Origin: Neobacillus sp. WH10
GTDB taxonomy: Bacteria; Bacillota; Bacilli; Bacillales; Cytobacillaceae
Assembly (NCBI RefSeq): GCF_030123405.1
Contig: NZ_CP126110.1
Coordinates: 1,860,001 to 1,924,000, forward strand
DNA length: 64,000 nucleotides
Reading direction: 5' to 3'
A program made the position numbers and the translations under genes. Numbering within the stretch: the first letter of the stretch is position 1; every line of letters starts with the position of its first letter. This document shows positions 41,056 to 49,009 of this stretch, in pieces. The notes under the pieces were generated by a model. It was not told where the DNA came from and did no database searches. It saw only the letters and a program-made list of their open reading frames with translations.

Positions 41056-41886
41056 ATGGAACCCTTTGTTTTAAAAAATCAGTCCTATTTAACAATTGAA
41101 AACTGGATTAGGCAATATCCAGAATTAATTGTCGGTTTTACAACCAAAAGTGGAGGTACGAGCAAAGGAGTCTTTGAATCGCTTAACCTAGGCTTTCATG
41201 TTGGTGATAATCGCTCAAATGTTTGTTCAAATAGAGAAATAGTGGCTGACTTGCTTAATTTCCCTCTAAGTCATTGGGTTGGGGCAGAACAAATACATGA
41301 CATTGTATTGAAGAAGATTACAAAAGCAGATCGTGGATATGGGTCCAATTCCTATGACAATTCCTTTAAAGGTACTGATGGTTTTTATACAAATGAAGAG
41401 GGCATCCTGCTAACGCTTTGTTTTGCTGACTGTGTCCCTCTTTTTTTTATTGCACCTGAAAAAAAGATGATTGGTACGGCACACGCTGGTTGGAAAGGGA
41501 CAGTTGGGCAAATCGCAAAGCAAATGATATTGGCCTGGGGCAGAGAAGGAATTCAACCTGAACAGATTTTTGTTGCTATTGGACCGTCTATTTGTGAAAA
41601 ATGTTATATTGTAGATGAGCGCGTTATTAACTTTGTGGATAAATTACTAGAAGATGAAGCAGTAATACCCTATAATTTAGTTAATGAAGGGCAATATTCA
41701 TTAAATTTACGTGAATTAAACAGGCAAATTCTTCTCGCTGCGGGTGTTCCAGATAAAAATATTCTCCAGACTAAATTTTGCTCTAGCTGTAACAATGAGG
41801 AATTTTTTTCTCACCGCCGCGATAAAGGTAAGACTGGAAGAATGCTGAGCTTTATTGGCTGGAAGGAGACTGTGGATCGTTTATGA
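41056..41886 (+). CDS. ylmD: Peptidoglycan editing factor PgeF / YfiH-type polyphenol oxidase family protein
   Basis: The 276-residue protein is a CNF1/YfiH-fold (DUF152) enzyme. Conserved metal-binding and catalytic stretches are NLGFHVGDN, LCFADCVPLFF (Cys), GTAHAGWKGTVG (His) and GPSICEKCYIVDE. Relatives act as purine nucleoside phosphorylases (LACC1 type) or in peptidoglycan precursor editing (PgeF). Its role in Bacillus is not settled. It overlaps ylmE by 4 bp, starting the ylmD-H group. Confidence 0.9.
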   Translation: MEPFVLKNQSYLTIENWIRQYPELIVGFTTKSGGTSKGVFESLNLGFHVGDNRSNVCSNREIVADLLNFPLSHWVGAEQIHDIVLKKITKADRGYGSNSYDNSFKGTDGFYTNEEGILLTLCFADCVPLFFIAPEKKMIGTAHAGWKGTVGQIAKQMILAWGREGIQPEQIFVAIGPSICEKCYIVDERVINFVDKLLEDEAVIPYNLVNEGQYSLNLRELNRQILLAAGVPDKNILQTKFCSSCNNEEFFSHRRDKGKTGRMLSFIGWKETVDRL

Positions 41887-42560
41887 GAGTTGCTGAAAAT
41901 CTAAAACAAATTAGTCAACAAATAAATGAAGCATGCCTAAAAGTACATCGGACAGCTGATGAAGTGAAATTGATTGCTGTAACAAAATATGTTAGTACGG
42001 AAAGAGCAAGAGAAGCGCTAAATGCAGGGATAAAAAATCTCGGTGAAAATCGTGATGATGGGCTGCTTGAAAAGTGGAAAGTATTAAAGGACAAGCCCCA
42101 TTGGCACTATATTGGTACACTTCAAACACGCAAGGTAAAAAATATTATTGATAAGGTCGATTATATTCATTCTTTAGATCGTCTATCACTTGCTGAAGAA
42201 ATCAATAAGCGAGCAAATCATAAGGTAAAATGTCTCGTACAGGTCAATATTACTGGTGAAGAATCAAAGCATGGCTTATCCCTTGATGAAGCAATTTCTT
42301 TTATTGGTTCACTGCAGCCATATGAAAATATTAGTGTGGAAGGTTTAATGACAATGGCACCCTTAACAGATGATGACCAGATTCTTCGCGATTGTTTTCG
42401 AAAACTAAGGGAACTTCGTGATCAAGTTCAAGCCTTACATTTAAATTTCGCGCCTTGCACAGAACTGTCGATGGGAATGTCGAATGATTTTACAATTGCT
42501 ATTGAAGAAGGGGCAACAATGGTTAGAATAGGCACAGCACTTGTAGGTGAAAATGGTTAG
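41883..42560 (+). CDS. ylmE: YggS family pyridoxal phosphate-dependent (PLP-homeostasis) protein
   Basis: This 225-residue single-domain TIM-barrel protein binds PLP through the lysine in LIAVTKYVS. Further family motifs are NLGENRDDGLLEKW, HWHYIGTLQTRKVK and LSMGMSNDFTIAIEEGATMV. The family controls PLP homeostasis and has no known enzyme reaction. ATG 41883 overlaps the ylmD stop, and sepF follows after 11 bp. Confidence 0.93.
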   Translation: MRVAENLKQISQQINEACLKVHRTADEVKLIAVTKYVSTERAREALNAGIKNLGENRDDGLLEKWKVLKDKPHWHYIGTLQTRKVKNIIDKVDYIHSLDRLSLAEEINKRANHKVKCLVQVNITGEESKHGLSLDEAISFIGSLQPYENISVEGLMTMAPLTDDDQILRDCFRKLRELRDQVQALHLNFAPCTELSMGMSNDFTIAIEEGATMVRIGTALVGENG

Positions 42561-42571
42561 GAGAGAAAAAA

Positions 42572-43033
42572 ATGAAGATCAAATCAAAACTAAAAACATT
42601 TTTCTTTTTAGATGATGAATATGATGATAACAATGATGAGGATGTAGAGGCGGTTGAGCCAATAAAACAAAAACACCAGCCAGTGAAAAGTCAAAATGTT
42701 GTTAGTCTTCAAAGCGTACAAAAGTCTACAAGTTCTGCAAATGCCGGTAAGTCGTCAAAGGTAGTATTAGTGGAGCCTCGAGCTTATTCAGAGTCAACTG
42801 AGATTGCCGATCAACTAAAAAACCGCCGTGCTGTAGTAGTGAACCTGCAGCGCATTGATAATGAACAAGGCCGGCAAATTATCGACTTTTTAAGCGGGGT
42901 AGTCTATGCCATTGGAGGAGACATTCAAAAAATCGGTTCAAGTATTTTTTTATGTACTCCTGATAATGTAGAGGTGTCTGGGAATATTTCAGAGTTATTC
43001 TTTGACCATGAAAATCAAAATACAAGGTGGTAA
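42572..43033 (+). CDS. sepF: Cell division protein SepF
   Basis: SepF forms rings that bundle FtsZ and anchor it to the membrane. The 153-residue protein has an N-terminal amphipathic helix (MKIKSKLKTFFFLDDEY), an acidic and basic linker, and a C-terminal SepF domain (about residues 65-145; PRAYSESTEIADQLKNRRAV, QGRQIIDFLSGVVYAIGG). AGGAGAG precedes ATG 42572. It fits between ylmE and ylmG, as in B. subtilis. Confidence 0.96.
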   Translation: MKIKSKLKTFFFLDDEYDDNNDEDVEAVEPIKQKHQPVKSQNVVSLQSVQKSTSSANAGKSSKVVLVEPRAYSESTEIADQLKNRRAVVVNLQRIDNEQGRQIIDFLSGVVYAIGGDIQKIGSSIFLCTPDNVEVSGNISELFFDHENQNTRW

Positions 43034-43038
43034 TGTAA

Positions 43039-43302
43039 ATGGCATTTGTTTTTAATCTATTACAGCAGATAATCACGATTTATTCTTGGGCATTAATTAT
43101 ATATATATTAATGTCATGGTTTCCAAATGCAAGAGAATCCTCAATTGGTCAATTCTTAGCAAGAATCTGTGAACCATATTTAGAGCCATTTAGAAAAATA
43201 ATACCACCAATTGGGATGATAGATATTTCTCCAATTGTTGCCTTTCTTGTATTAAACCTAGCTGTAAAAGGGCTGAACAGTGTTTTCTTATGGCTTATTT
43301 AA
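43039..43302 (+). CDS. ylmG: YggT family membrane protein YlmG
   Basis: The 87-residue membrane protein has two hydrophobic segments (about residues 5-27 and 66-86) and the YggT stretch SWFPNARESSIGQFLARICEP with PFRKIIPPIG. The family is linked to membrane protein or divisome organisation, but its function is not firmly known. It starts 5 bp after sepF. Confidence 0.93.
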   Translation: MAFVFNLLQQIITIYSWALIIYILMSWFPNARESSIGQFLARICEPYLEPFRKIIPPIGMIDISPIVAFLVLNLAVKGLNSVFLWLI

Positions 43303-43333
43303 GAATTAATTAATTTAGGTTGTGTTTTCATTA

Positions 43334-44107
43334 ATGAATATTTATCAGCATTTCAGACCGGAAGAACGAGAATATATAGACCAGGTATTACATTGGAAAA
43401 CTTATGTTGAGACACAATATAACCCTAAACTAACAGATTTTCTGGATCCAAGAGAGCAGCATATTCTCAAAATGCTAATTGGAGAAAATGGCGAGGTAAG
43501 ATACAAGCTTTTTGGCGGCAGTCATGATGTAGAACGAAAAAGGGCTTATATTTTCCCAGAGTATTTGACTGCAAGTGAAAATGATTTCCAAATTTGCCTC
43601 TTTGAAATTGATTATCCCGCTAAGTTCGTGACAATTGAACACAGACAGGTTTTAGGGACACTTATGTCTTTAGGGTTAAAGCGAGGGAAGTTTGGTGACA
43701 TCCTTATGAAGGATGGGAAGATCCAGTTTTTCTCTGCGAAGGAAATAAGTGACTATATAAAAAGCAATGTCGAATCGATCGGCAGGGCTGGGGTAAAATT
43801 GGTTGAAACAAATATTGCAAATGCCATTGTCGCAAAAGAATTATGGGAAGAGCGGGATTTAACAGTATCTTCATTACGTCTGGATACTGTCATATCTGGT
43901 ATTTATCAAGTATCAAGGCAAAAATCCCTAGTGTTTATTCAACAGGGACTTGTTAGAGTGAACTGGACATTAATCGAAAATCCGTCATTTATTTGTGAAG
44001 CTGGAGACATGATTTCAGTAAGAGGATTTGGAAGGGCAAAACTGATCGATGTTGAGGGTAAAACAAAAAAAGAAAAATGGCGAATTAGTGTCAAGAAACA
44101 AAAATAA
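43334..44107 (+). CDS. ylmH: YlmH family RNA-binding protein (S4 domain)
   Basis: The 257-residue protein has an N-terminal YlmH domain (about residues 1-170; LTDFLDPREQHIL, VTIEHRQVLGTLMSLGLKRG) and a C-terminal S4 RNA-binding domain (about residues 180-240; SSLRLDTVISGIY, RQKSLVFIQQGLVRVN). B. subtilis YlmH has been linked to rescue of stalled ribosomes. ATG 43334 gives the family start MNIYQHF. GTG 43322 is an alternative. Neither has a strong ribosome site, since only AGG at 43317 is seen. Confidence 0.9.
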   Translation: MNIYQHFRPEEREYIDQVLHWKTYVETQYNPKLTDFLDPREQHILKMLIGENGEVRYKLFGGSHDVERKRAYIFPEYLTASENDFQICLFEIDYPAKFVTIEHRQVLGTLMSLGLKRGKFGDILMKDGKIQFFSAKEISDYIKSNVESIGRAGVKLVETNIANAIVAKELWEERDLTVSSLRLDTVISGIYQVSRQKSLVFIQQGLVRVNWTLIENPSFICEAGDMISVRGFGRAKLIDVEGKTKKEKWRISVKKQK

Positions 44108-44118
44108 TTCATTAAAAA

Positions 44119-44147
44119 GCAGGATTTTCGAAAAACTTGTCGAATAT
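44119..44147 (+). promoter_or_regulatory. Sigma-H-type promoter of divIVA
   Basis: GCAGGATTT (44119-44127) and GTCGAATAT (44139-44147) are separated by 11 bp. Both halves match the sigma-H consensus (RnAGGAwWW, N11, RnnGAATww) without a mismatch. The promoter lies 45 bp before the divIVA start. Confidence 0.72.
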
Positions 44148-44191
44148 TTGCTTATACATATAGAAGTACAGATTGTATGGAGGTGGCATCA

Positions 44192-44707
44192 ATGCCGTTA
44201 ACGCCGTTAGATATTCATAATAAAGAGTTTAATAAAGGTTTTCGCGGGTACGATGAAGATGAAGTGAATGAATTTCTTGATCAAGTCATTAAGGATTATG
44301 AACTAGTACTCAGAGAAAAAAAAGAAATAGAAGAGCACTTGAAGGAAATGAAAGAGCGTCTTGCCCATTTTGAGAATATAGAGGAAACACTTAACAAATC
44401 AATCGTTATTGCTCAAGAAGCAGGTGAAGATGTAAAACGTAATGCCCAAAAGGAAGCAAAGTTAATTATTAAAGAAGCCGAAAAAAATTCGGATCGGATT
44501 GTAAATGAATCTTTATCGAAAGCGAGAAAAATCGCGCTTGAAATTGAGGATTTGAAGAAGCAGTCAAAAGTGTTTCGAACACGATTCAAAATGTTGATTG
44601 AAGCTCAACTTGATATGCTGAATACGGATGATTGGGATCATTTGTTAGAATATGAAATAGATGCATCAGAGTTAAAAATTCATCAAGAAGAGGATTCCTT
44701 AGCTTGA
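44192..44707 (+). CDS. divIVA: Septum site-determining/polarity protein DivIVA
   Basis: DivIVA binds curved membrane at poles and septa, recruits MinJ/MinCD, and anchors chromosome origins in sporulation. The 171-residue protein has the N-terminal lipid-binding domain (LTPLDIHNKEF, GYDEDEVNEFLDQV) and a long coiled coil with many Lys and Glu. ATG 44192 is chosen five bases after GGAGGTGG. The open frame back to 44177 starts within that ribosome site. Confidence 0.96.
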   Translation: MPLTPLDIHNKEFNKGFRGYDEDEVNEFLDQVIKDYELVLREKKEIEEHLKEMKERLAHFENIEETLNKSIVIAQEAGEDVKRNAQKEAKLIIKEAEKNSDRIVNESLSKARKIALEIEDLKKQSKVFRTRFKMLIEAQLDMLNTDDWDHLLEYEIDASELKIHQEEDSLA

Positions 44708-44733
44708 CGAATTGTGTTTTATTAGCATATAAT
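44704..44733 (+). promoter_or_regulatory. Promoter of the ileS T-box leader
   Basis: TTGACG (44704-44709) and a perfect TATAAT (44728-44733) are 18 bp apart, overlapping the end of divIVA. Transcription should begin near 44740. Confidence 0.75.
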
Positions 44734-44739
44734 TTTTAA

Positions 44740-45030
44740 ACATAAGTTTATAGAATGGAAATTGACGATGAAAGGGACAGTACAATTTTTCTAATGCTTT
44801 ATGAAGCGAGCTGGGGATGGTGAAAGCCCGGTAAAGCTGAAAAGTTGGAAGATCACCCTCGAGTTCCAAACCGAAACCCAAGTGAATGGGCAGTAAGCTT
44901 TGGCGTGTTATTCACGTTACGAATGGTAAAGCGGATAGAGCGATTTTAAATCGGCTATCTATCAGGGTGGTACCGCGGGAGTCAAACCTTCTCGTCCCTT
45001 TTTTAGGGATGAGAGGGTTTTTTTATTTGA
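44740..45030 (+). ncRNA. T-box leader (tRNA-Ile sensing riboswitch) of ileS
   Basis: The leader has the T-box sequence AGGGTGGTACCGCGGG (44964-44979), which pairs with the acceptor end of uncharged tRNA. Upstream, stem I contains GGAAGATCACC with ATC as the likely isoleucine specifier codon, and GATGAAAGGGACAGTA near the 5' end is typical. The terminator stem ACCTTCTCGTCCCT / AGGGATGAGAGGGT with a T run lies at about 44986-45026. Uncharged tRNA-Ile would favour the antiterminator and switch ileS on. This explains the 368-bp gap between divIVA and ileS. Confidence 0.95.
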
Positions 45031-45075
45031 AATTTCTGTTTCACTTTATTTACAGATATTCAGGAGGAAGAAAAA

Positions 45076-47847
45076 ATGGAGTATAAAGATACGTTATTAA
45101 TGCCGCAAACTGAATTTCCAATGCGTGGAAACCTTCCCCAAAGAGAACCTGAAATTCAGGCAAAATGGGAAGAAATGAATATTTATCAAAAGGTACAAGA
45201 ACGGACGAAGGGCCGGCCGATGTTTGTCTTACATGATGGTCCTCCATACGCCAATGGGGATATTCATATGGGTCATGCTCTAAATAAGATTCTAAAAGAT
45301 ATGATTGTCCGCTATAAATCAATGAGCGGCTTCCATGCCCCATATGTCCCTGGCTGGGATACACACGGACTGCCGATTGAACAGGCATTAACCAATAAAG
45401 GTGTCAAACGAAAAGAAATGACGGTTGCTGAATTCCGCGAGCTTTGTACAAAGTATGCTCTTGAACAAATTGATAATCAGCGTACCCAATTTAAGCGTCT
45501 CGGTGTTCGCGGTGATTGGGAAAATCCATACATTACCCTTAAGCCTGAATACGAAGCTCAGCAAATAAAAGTATTCGGTGAAATGGCTAAAAAGGGCTAT
45601 ATTTATAAAGGTCTAAAACCTGTTTACTGGTCCCCGTCAAGTGAATCAGCATTAGCGGAAGCGGAGATTGAATATCAAGATAAACGCTCGCCATCGATCT
45701 ATATTGGCTTTAAGGTAAAAGATGGCAAAGGTGTTCTAGATACTGATACACAAATTATCATTTGGACAACTACCCCATGGACAATTCCTGCGAACCTGGG
45801 AATTTCCGTTCATCCTGACTTAGCTTATGTGGTGGTTGAAGTAAATGGCAGTAAATACCTAGTTGCAGAAGCTCTTTTAGAGGCAGTAACGAAGGAAATT
45901 GGCTGGGAGAATGCTGATGTAATCCAAAAGGTCAAAGGTGTGGAGTTAGAAAATATCGTAGCTTCCCATCCGTTATATAATCGTGATTCATTAGTCATGT
46001 TAGGTGAACATGTTACGACTGACGCTGGAACAGGTTGTGTTCATACTGCTCCAGGTCATGGGGAAGATGACTTCTATGTTGGTCAGAAATATGGCTTAGA
46101 AGTTCTTTGCCCTGTTGACGATAAAGGTGTAATGACTAACGAAGCACCTGGTTTTGAGGGCCTATTTTACGATACGGCAAATAAACCAATTGTACAGGCT
46201 CTAAAAGAAGCTGGAGCCCTATTGAAGTTATCATTTATTACTCACTCTTATCCACATGATTGGAGAACAAAGAAACCGGTAATTTATCGTGCAACAGCTC
46301 AATGGTTTGCCTCCATTAAAGACTTCCGAGATGATTTGCTTGAGGCAGTTAAGGAAACTAAGTGGGTACCTGCTTGGGGAGAAACAAGACTATTTAATAT
46401 GGTACGTGACCGCGGCGACTGGTGTATTTCCCGTCAGCGTGTTTGGGGTGTACCGATTCCTGTTTTCTATGCAGAAAACGGTGAAGAAATTATAACCGAT
46501 GAAACAATTAATCATGTATCTAATCTATTCCGTGAGCATGGTTCGAATATTTGGTTTGAACGTGAAGCAAAGGAATTATTACCAGAAGGCTTTACCCATC
46601 CAGGAAGCCCTAATGGCACATTTACGAAAGAAACGGATATCATGGATGTTTGGTTTGATTCAGGTTCATCACATCAAGCCGTACTCCTTGAAAGAGATGA
46701 TTTAGTACGCCCTGCTGACCTTTATCTTGAAGGTTCAGACCAATACCGCGGCTGGTTCAACTCTTCCTTGTCAACGGCAGTAGCAGTAACAGGCAAAGCA
46801 CCATATAAAGGTGTCCTAAGCCACGGCTTTGCTCTTGATGGTGATGGCAGAAAAATGAGTAAGTCACTCGGTAACGTCGTTGTCCCAGCGAAAGTAATGA
46901 ATCAATTAGGAGCTGATATGTTACGACTCTGGGTTGCTTCCGTTGATTATCAGGCAGATGTTCGTGTCTCCGATGCAATCTTGAAACAGGTTGCCGAGGT
47001 TTATCGGAAAATCCGTAATACCTTCCGCTTCCTGCTTGGGAATTTAGCAGATTTTGATCCCGCAGTAAATAAGGTTGCTTATGAAAACTTGCGTGAAGTT
47101 GATCAATTTATGCTTGTAAAATTAAATAAGCTGATTAAATATGTTCGCAATGCCTATGAAAATTATGAATTTGCAGGCATTTACCATGCAGTTAATAATT
47201 TCTGTACACTTGACCTAAGTGCTTTCTATCTTGATTTTGCAAAAGATGTTTTATACATTGAAGCAGTTGACAACCACGAGCGCCGTGCGATTCAAACTGT
47301 TTTATATGAGTCGCTGCTAGCTCTAACAAAATTAGTTTCGCCAATTCTTTCACATACTGCAGATGAAGTTTGGAAGTTCATCCCTAATGTCCAAGAAGAA
47401 AGTGTCCAATTAACCGACCTTCCAGAATATCAGGAGCTTTCGGGTGCGAAAGATCTTGAAGAAAAGTGGACGGCATTTATGAAGCTTCGTGATGATGTAT
47501 TAAAGGCTCTTGAAGAAGCGAGAAATCAAAAAGTAATTGGTAAATCATTAACAGCAAAACTGACACTTTATGTTAATGATAAATCGAAGGCACTATTAGA
47601 TTCGATTGAAGAGAATCTGAAACAGCTGTTTATCGTCTCAGCATTTGAAGTGGCCGGACCGTATGAGGAAGCTCCTACAAATGCGCTTAAATTTGAAACA
47701 GCAGCTATCATAGTTACCAAGGCTGAAGGTGAAACATGTGAACGCTGCTGGATTGTGACGCCAGATGTAGGTCAAGATTCAGAGCATAAAACCCTTTGCC
47801 CTCGCTGCGCTGATGTTGTAAAAGAAAACTACTCACATTTAGCATAA
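45076..47847 (+). CDS. ileS: Isoleucyl-tRNA synthetase
   Basis: IleS charges tRNA-Ile and edits valine. The 923-residue class I enzyme has the HIGH-type motif PPYANGDIHMGHALNK (about residues 57-72), the editing CP1 domain with TTPWTIPANLG, and KMSKS (about residues 593-597). A C-terminal zinc-binding end has CERCW and CPRC. ATG 45076 follows AGGAGGAAG. It is controlled by the upstream T-box leader and followed by a terminator. Confidence 0.98.
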   Translation: MEYKDTLLMPQTEFPMRGNLPQREPEIQAKWEEMNIYQKVQERTKGRPMFVLHDGPPYANGDIHMGHALNKILKDMIVRYKSMSGFHAPYVPGWDTHGLPIEQALTNKGVKRKEMTVAEFRELCTKYALEQIDNQRTQFKRLGVRGDWENPYITLKPEYEAQQIKVFGEMAKKGYIYKGLKPVYWSPSSESALAEAEIEYQDKRSPSIYIGFKVKDGKGVLDTDTQIIIWTTTPWTIPANLGISVHPDLAYVVVEVNGSKYLVAEALLEAVTKEIGWENADVIQKVKGVELENIVASHPLYNRDSLVMLGEHVTTDAGTGCVHTAPGHGEDDFYVGQKYGLEVLCPVDDKGVMTNEAPGFEGLFYDTANKPIVQALKEAGALLKLSFITHSYPHDWRTKKPVIYRATAQWFASIKDFRDDLLEAVKETKWVPAWGETRLFNMVRDRGDWCISRQRVWGVPIPVFYAENGEEIITDETINHVSNLFREHGSNIWFEREAKELLPEGFTHPGSPNGTFTKETDIMDVWFDSGSSHQAVLLERDDLVRPADLYLEGSDQYRGWFNSSLSTAVAVTGKAPYKGVLSHGFALDGDGRKMSKSLGNVVVPAKVMNQLGADMLRLWVASVDYQADVRVSDAILKQVAEVYRKIRNTFRFLLGNLADFDPAVNKVAYENLREVDQFMLVKLNKLIKYVRNAYENYEFAGIYHAVNNFCTLDLSAFYLDFAKDVLYIEAVDNHERRAIQTVLYESLLALTKLVSPILSHTADEVWKFIPNVQEESVQLTDLPEYQELSGAKDLEEKWTAFMKLRDDVLKALEEARNQKVIGKSLTAKLTLYVNDKSKALLDSIEENLKQLFIVSAFEVAGPYEEAPTNALKFETAAIIVTKAEGETCERCWIVTPDVGQDSEHKTLCPRCADVVKENYSHLA

Positions 47848-47851
47848 TAAG

Positions 47852-47883
47852 AAAGCCCTGAGTTAACCTCGGGGCTTTTTCAT
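47852..47883 (+). terminator. Terminator after ileS
   Basis: AAAGCCCTGAG pairs with CTCGGGGCTTT (one G-U pair) around a 5-base loop, followed by TTTC. Confidence 0.8.
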
Positions 47884-47992
47884 TATTTATCCTCTAACGC
47901 TAATTGTTGTTGATGTTGTCAAATGTTTTCCCGATTCAGCTGGTTGCTGTCGGAAATAATAAGACAAATGACAAACAACGGAGGTAACAACT

Positions 47993-48277
47993 ATGAATCC
48001 CATGCAGGAACAGCTGTTTTTGGAACTCCGTCAAACGCAAGCAGAAATTGAAAAATCGCTTAAAAACCAACAAAAGCAAGCTTGGTTAACTTCTATTCTG
48101 GAAGAAGAGCTTGAAGACGTTGATGCAGCGTTAAGAAAATTTAACGTTGGAAATTTTGGTAAATGTGAAATTTCTGGTGAAATGATCCCAGATTATTTAT
48201 TAAAAATGATCCCTACATTAAAGTCGATAAAAGATTCTGAAGATTTAGAAATATATTACAAAAAACCATTTTGCTAG
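47993..48277 (+). CDS. ylyA: DksA/TraR-like protein YlyA
   Basis: The 94-residue protein has an N-terminal coiled coil (about residues 5-50), then VGNFGKCEISGEMIPDYLLKMIPTL. This follows the DksA/TraR pattern, but the zinc-finger cysteines are mostly lost: CEISGE in place of CxxCG, and only one more Cys, at the very end. B. subtilis YlyA, encoded between ileS and lspA, is a DksA-like protein thought to act on RNA polymerase. GGAGGTAAC precedes ATG 47993. Confidence 0.78.
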   Translation: MNPMQEQLFLELRQTQAEIEKSLKNQQKQAWLTSILEEELEDVDAALRKFNVGNFGKCEISGEMIPDYLLKMIPTLKSIKDSEDLEIYYKKPFC

Positions 48278-48296
48278 CTATTTTTAGAATGTTACA

Positions 48297-48326
48297 TTGT
48301 TGTTTCGCGCTAAAGTATGCTAAAAT
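48297..48326 (+). promoter_or_regulatory. Candidate promoter of lspA-rluD
   Basis: TTGTTG (48297-48302) and TAAAAT (48321-48326) are 18 bp apart. The match is fair. It would place the repeat at 48341-48488 inside the lspA leader RNA. Confidence 0.4.
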
Positions 48327-48340
48327 GCTAAGAGTATGAA

Positions 48341-48488
48341 AAGTGGAAGCCACGGTTTAGCGATGTATGGACTGACCGCTCACGACAGAGATAAAGAAAC
48401 ACGGTGATTGATAGTGATTCGATCTTAACTTATCGTAAGGCGGGAGTGAATCAGTACACTATTCGCAGGGCGCTGGAACTAGACAGTT
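48341..48488 (+). repeat. Dispersed intergenic repeat, type 3, copy E
   Basis: This 148-bp element starts AAAAGTGGAAGC and ends GCGCTGGAACTAGACAGTT. It is homologous to copy D in the ftsZ 3'-UTR. The ends can pair as AGT with ACT and AGC with GCT around a GGA/GGA internal loop. Compared with the other elements, the AGC/GCT pair is changed to AGT/ACT on both sides. Inside, CTTA-TCG-TAAG is a small hairpin. It lies between ylyA and lspA and has no coding frame. Confidence 0.72.
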
Positions 48489-48517
48489 AGTTTAGGTTGA
48501 TGTGGAGGTATTTCTTA

Positions 48518-49009
48518 GTGTTTTATTACTTAATCGCTATTTTTGTTATTTTATTAGACCAGATTACAAAATGGTTAATTGTTAACAACATGTATTTAGG
48601 GGAAAGTATCACCATCATTGATAAAGTTTTGTATATTACTTCACACCGCAATCGTGGAGCAGCATGGGGAATCCTTCAAGGTCGAATGTGGTTCTTTTAT
48701 GTAATTACGATTGCCGTCATTATCGCAATAATGTATTATCTTCACAAAGAAGCAAAGGGTAAATGGTTATTAGGAGTATCATTAGCTTTTATGCTTGGGG
48801 GGGCTGTTGGTAATTTTATTGACCGTGTCCTTCGTAAAGAAGTAGTCGACTTTATTCATACGTATATTTTCAGCTATAACTTTCCGGTCTTTAATATTGC
48901 GGATTCAGCTTTAGTGATCGGTGTTATCCTGCTGATGATTCAAATGTTGCGTGATGAGAGAGAAACAAAGGAGAAAACGTATGGAGAAAATGGAACACAC
49001 CATTCTTGA
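48518..49009 (+). CDS. lspA: Signal peptidase II (prolipoprotein)
   Basis: LspA cleaves signal peptides of prelipoproteins in the membrane. The 163-residue protein has four membrane segments, the conserved DQITKWL and HRNRGAAWG, and the two catalytic aspartates in GNFIDRV and FNIADSA. GTG 48518 is chosen, nine bases after TGGAGG. It overlaps rluD by 29 bp, so the two form a coupled pair. Confidence 0.95.
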   Translation: MFYYLIAIFVILLDQITKWLIVNNMYLGESITIIDKVLYITSHRNRGAAWGILQGRMWFFYVITIAVIIAIMYYLHKEAKGKWLLGVSLAFMLGGAVGNFIDRVLRKEVVDFIHTYIFSYNFPVFNIADSALVIGVILLMIQMLRDERETKEKTYGENGTHHS

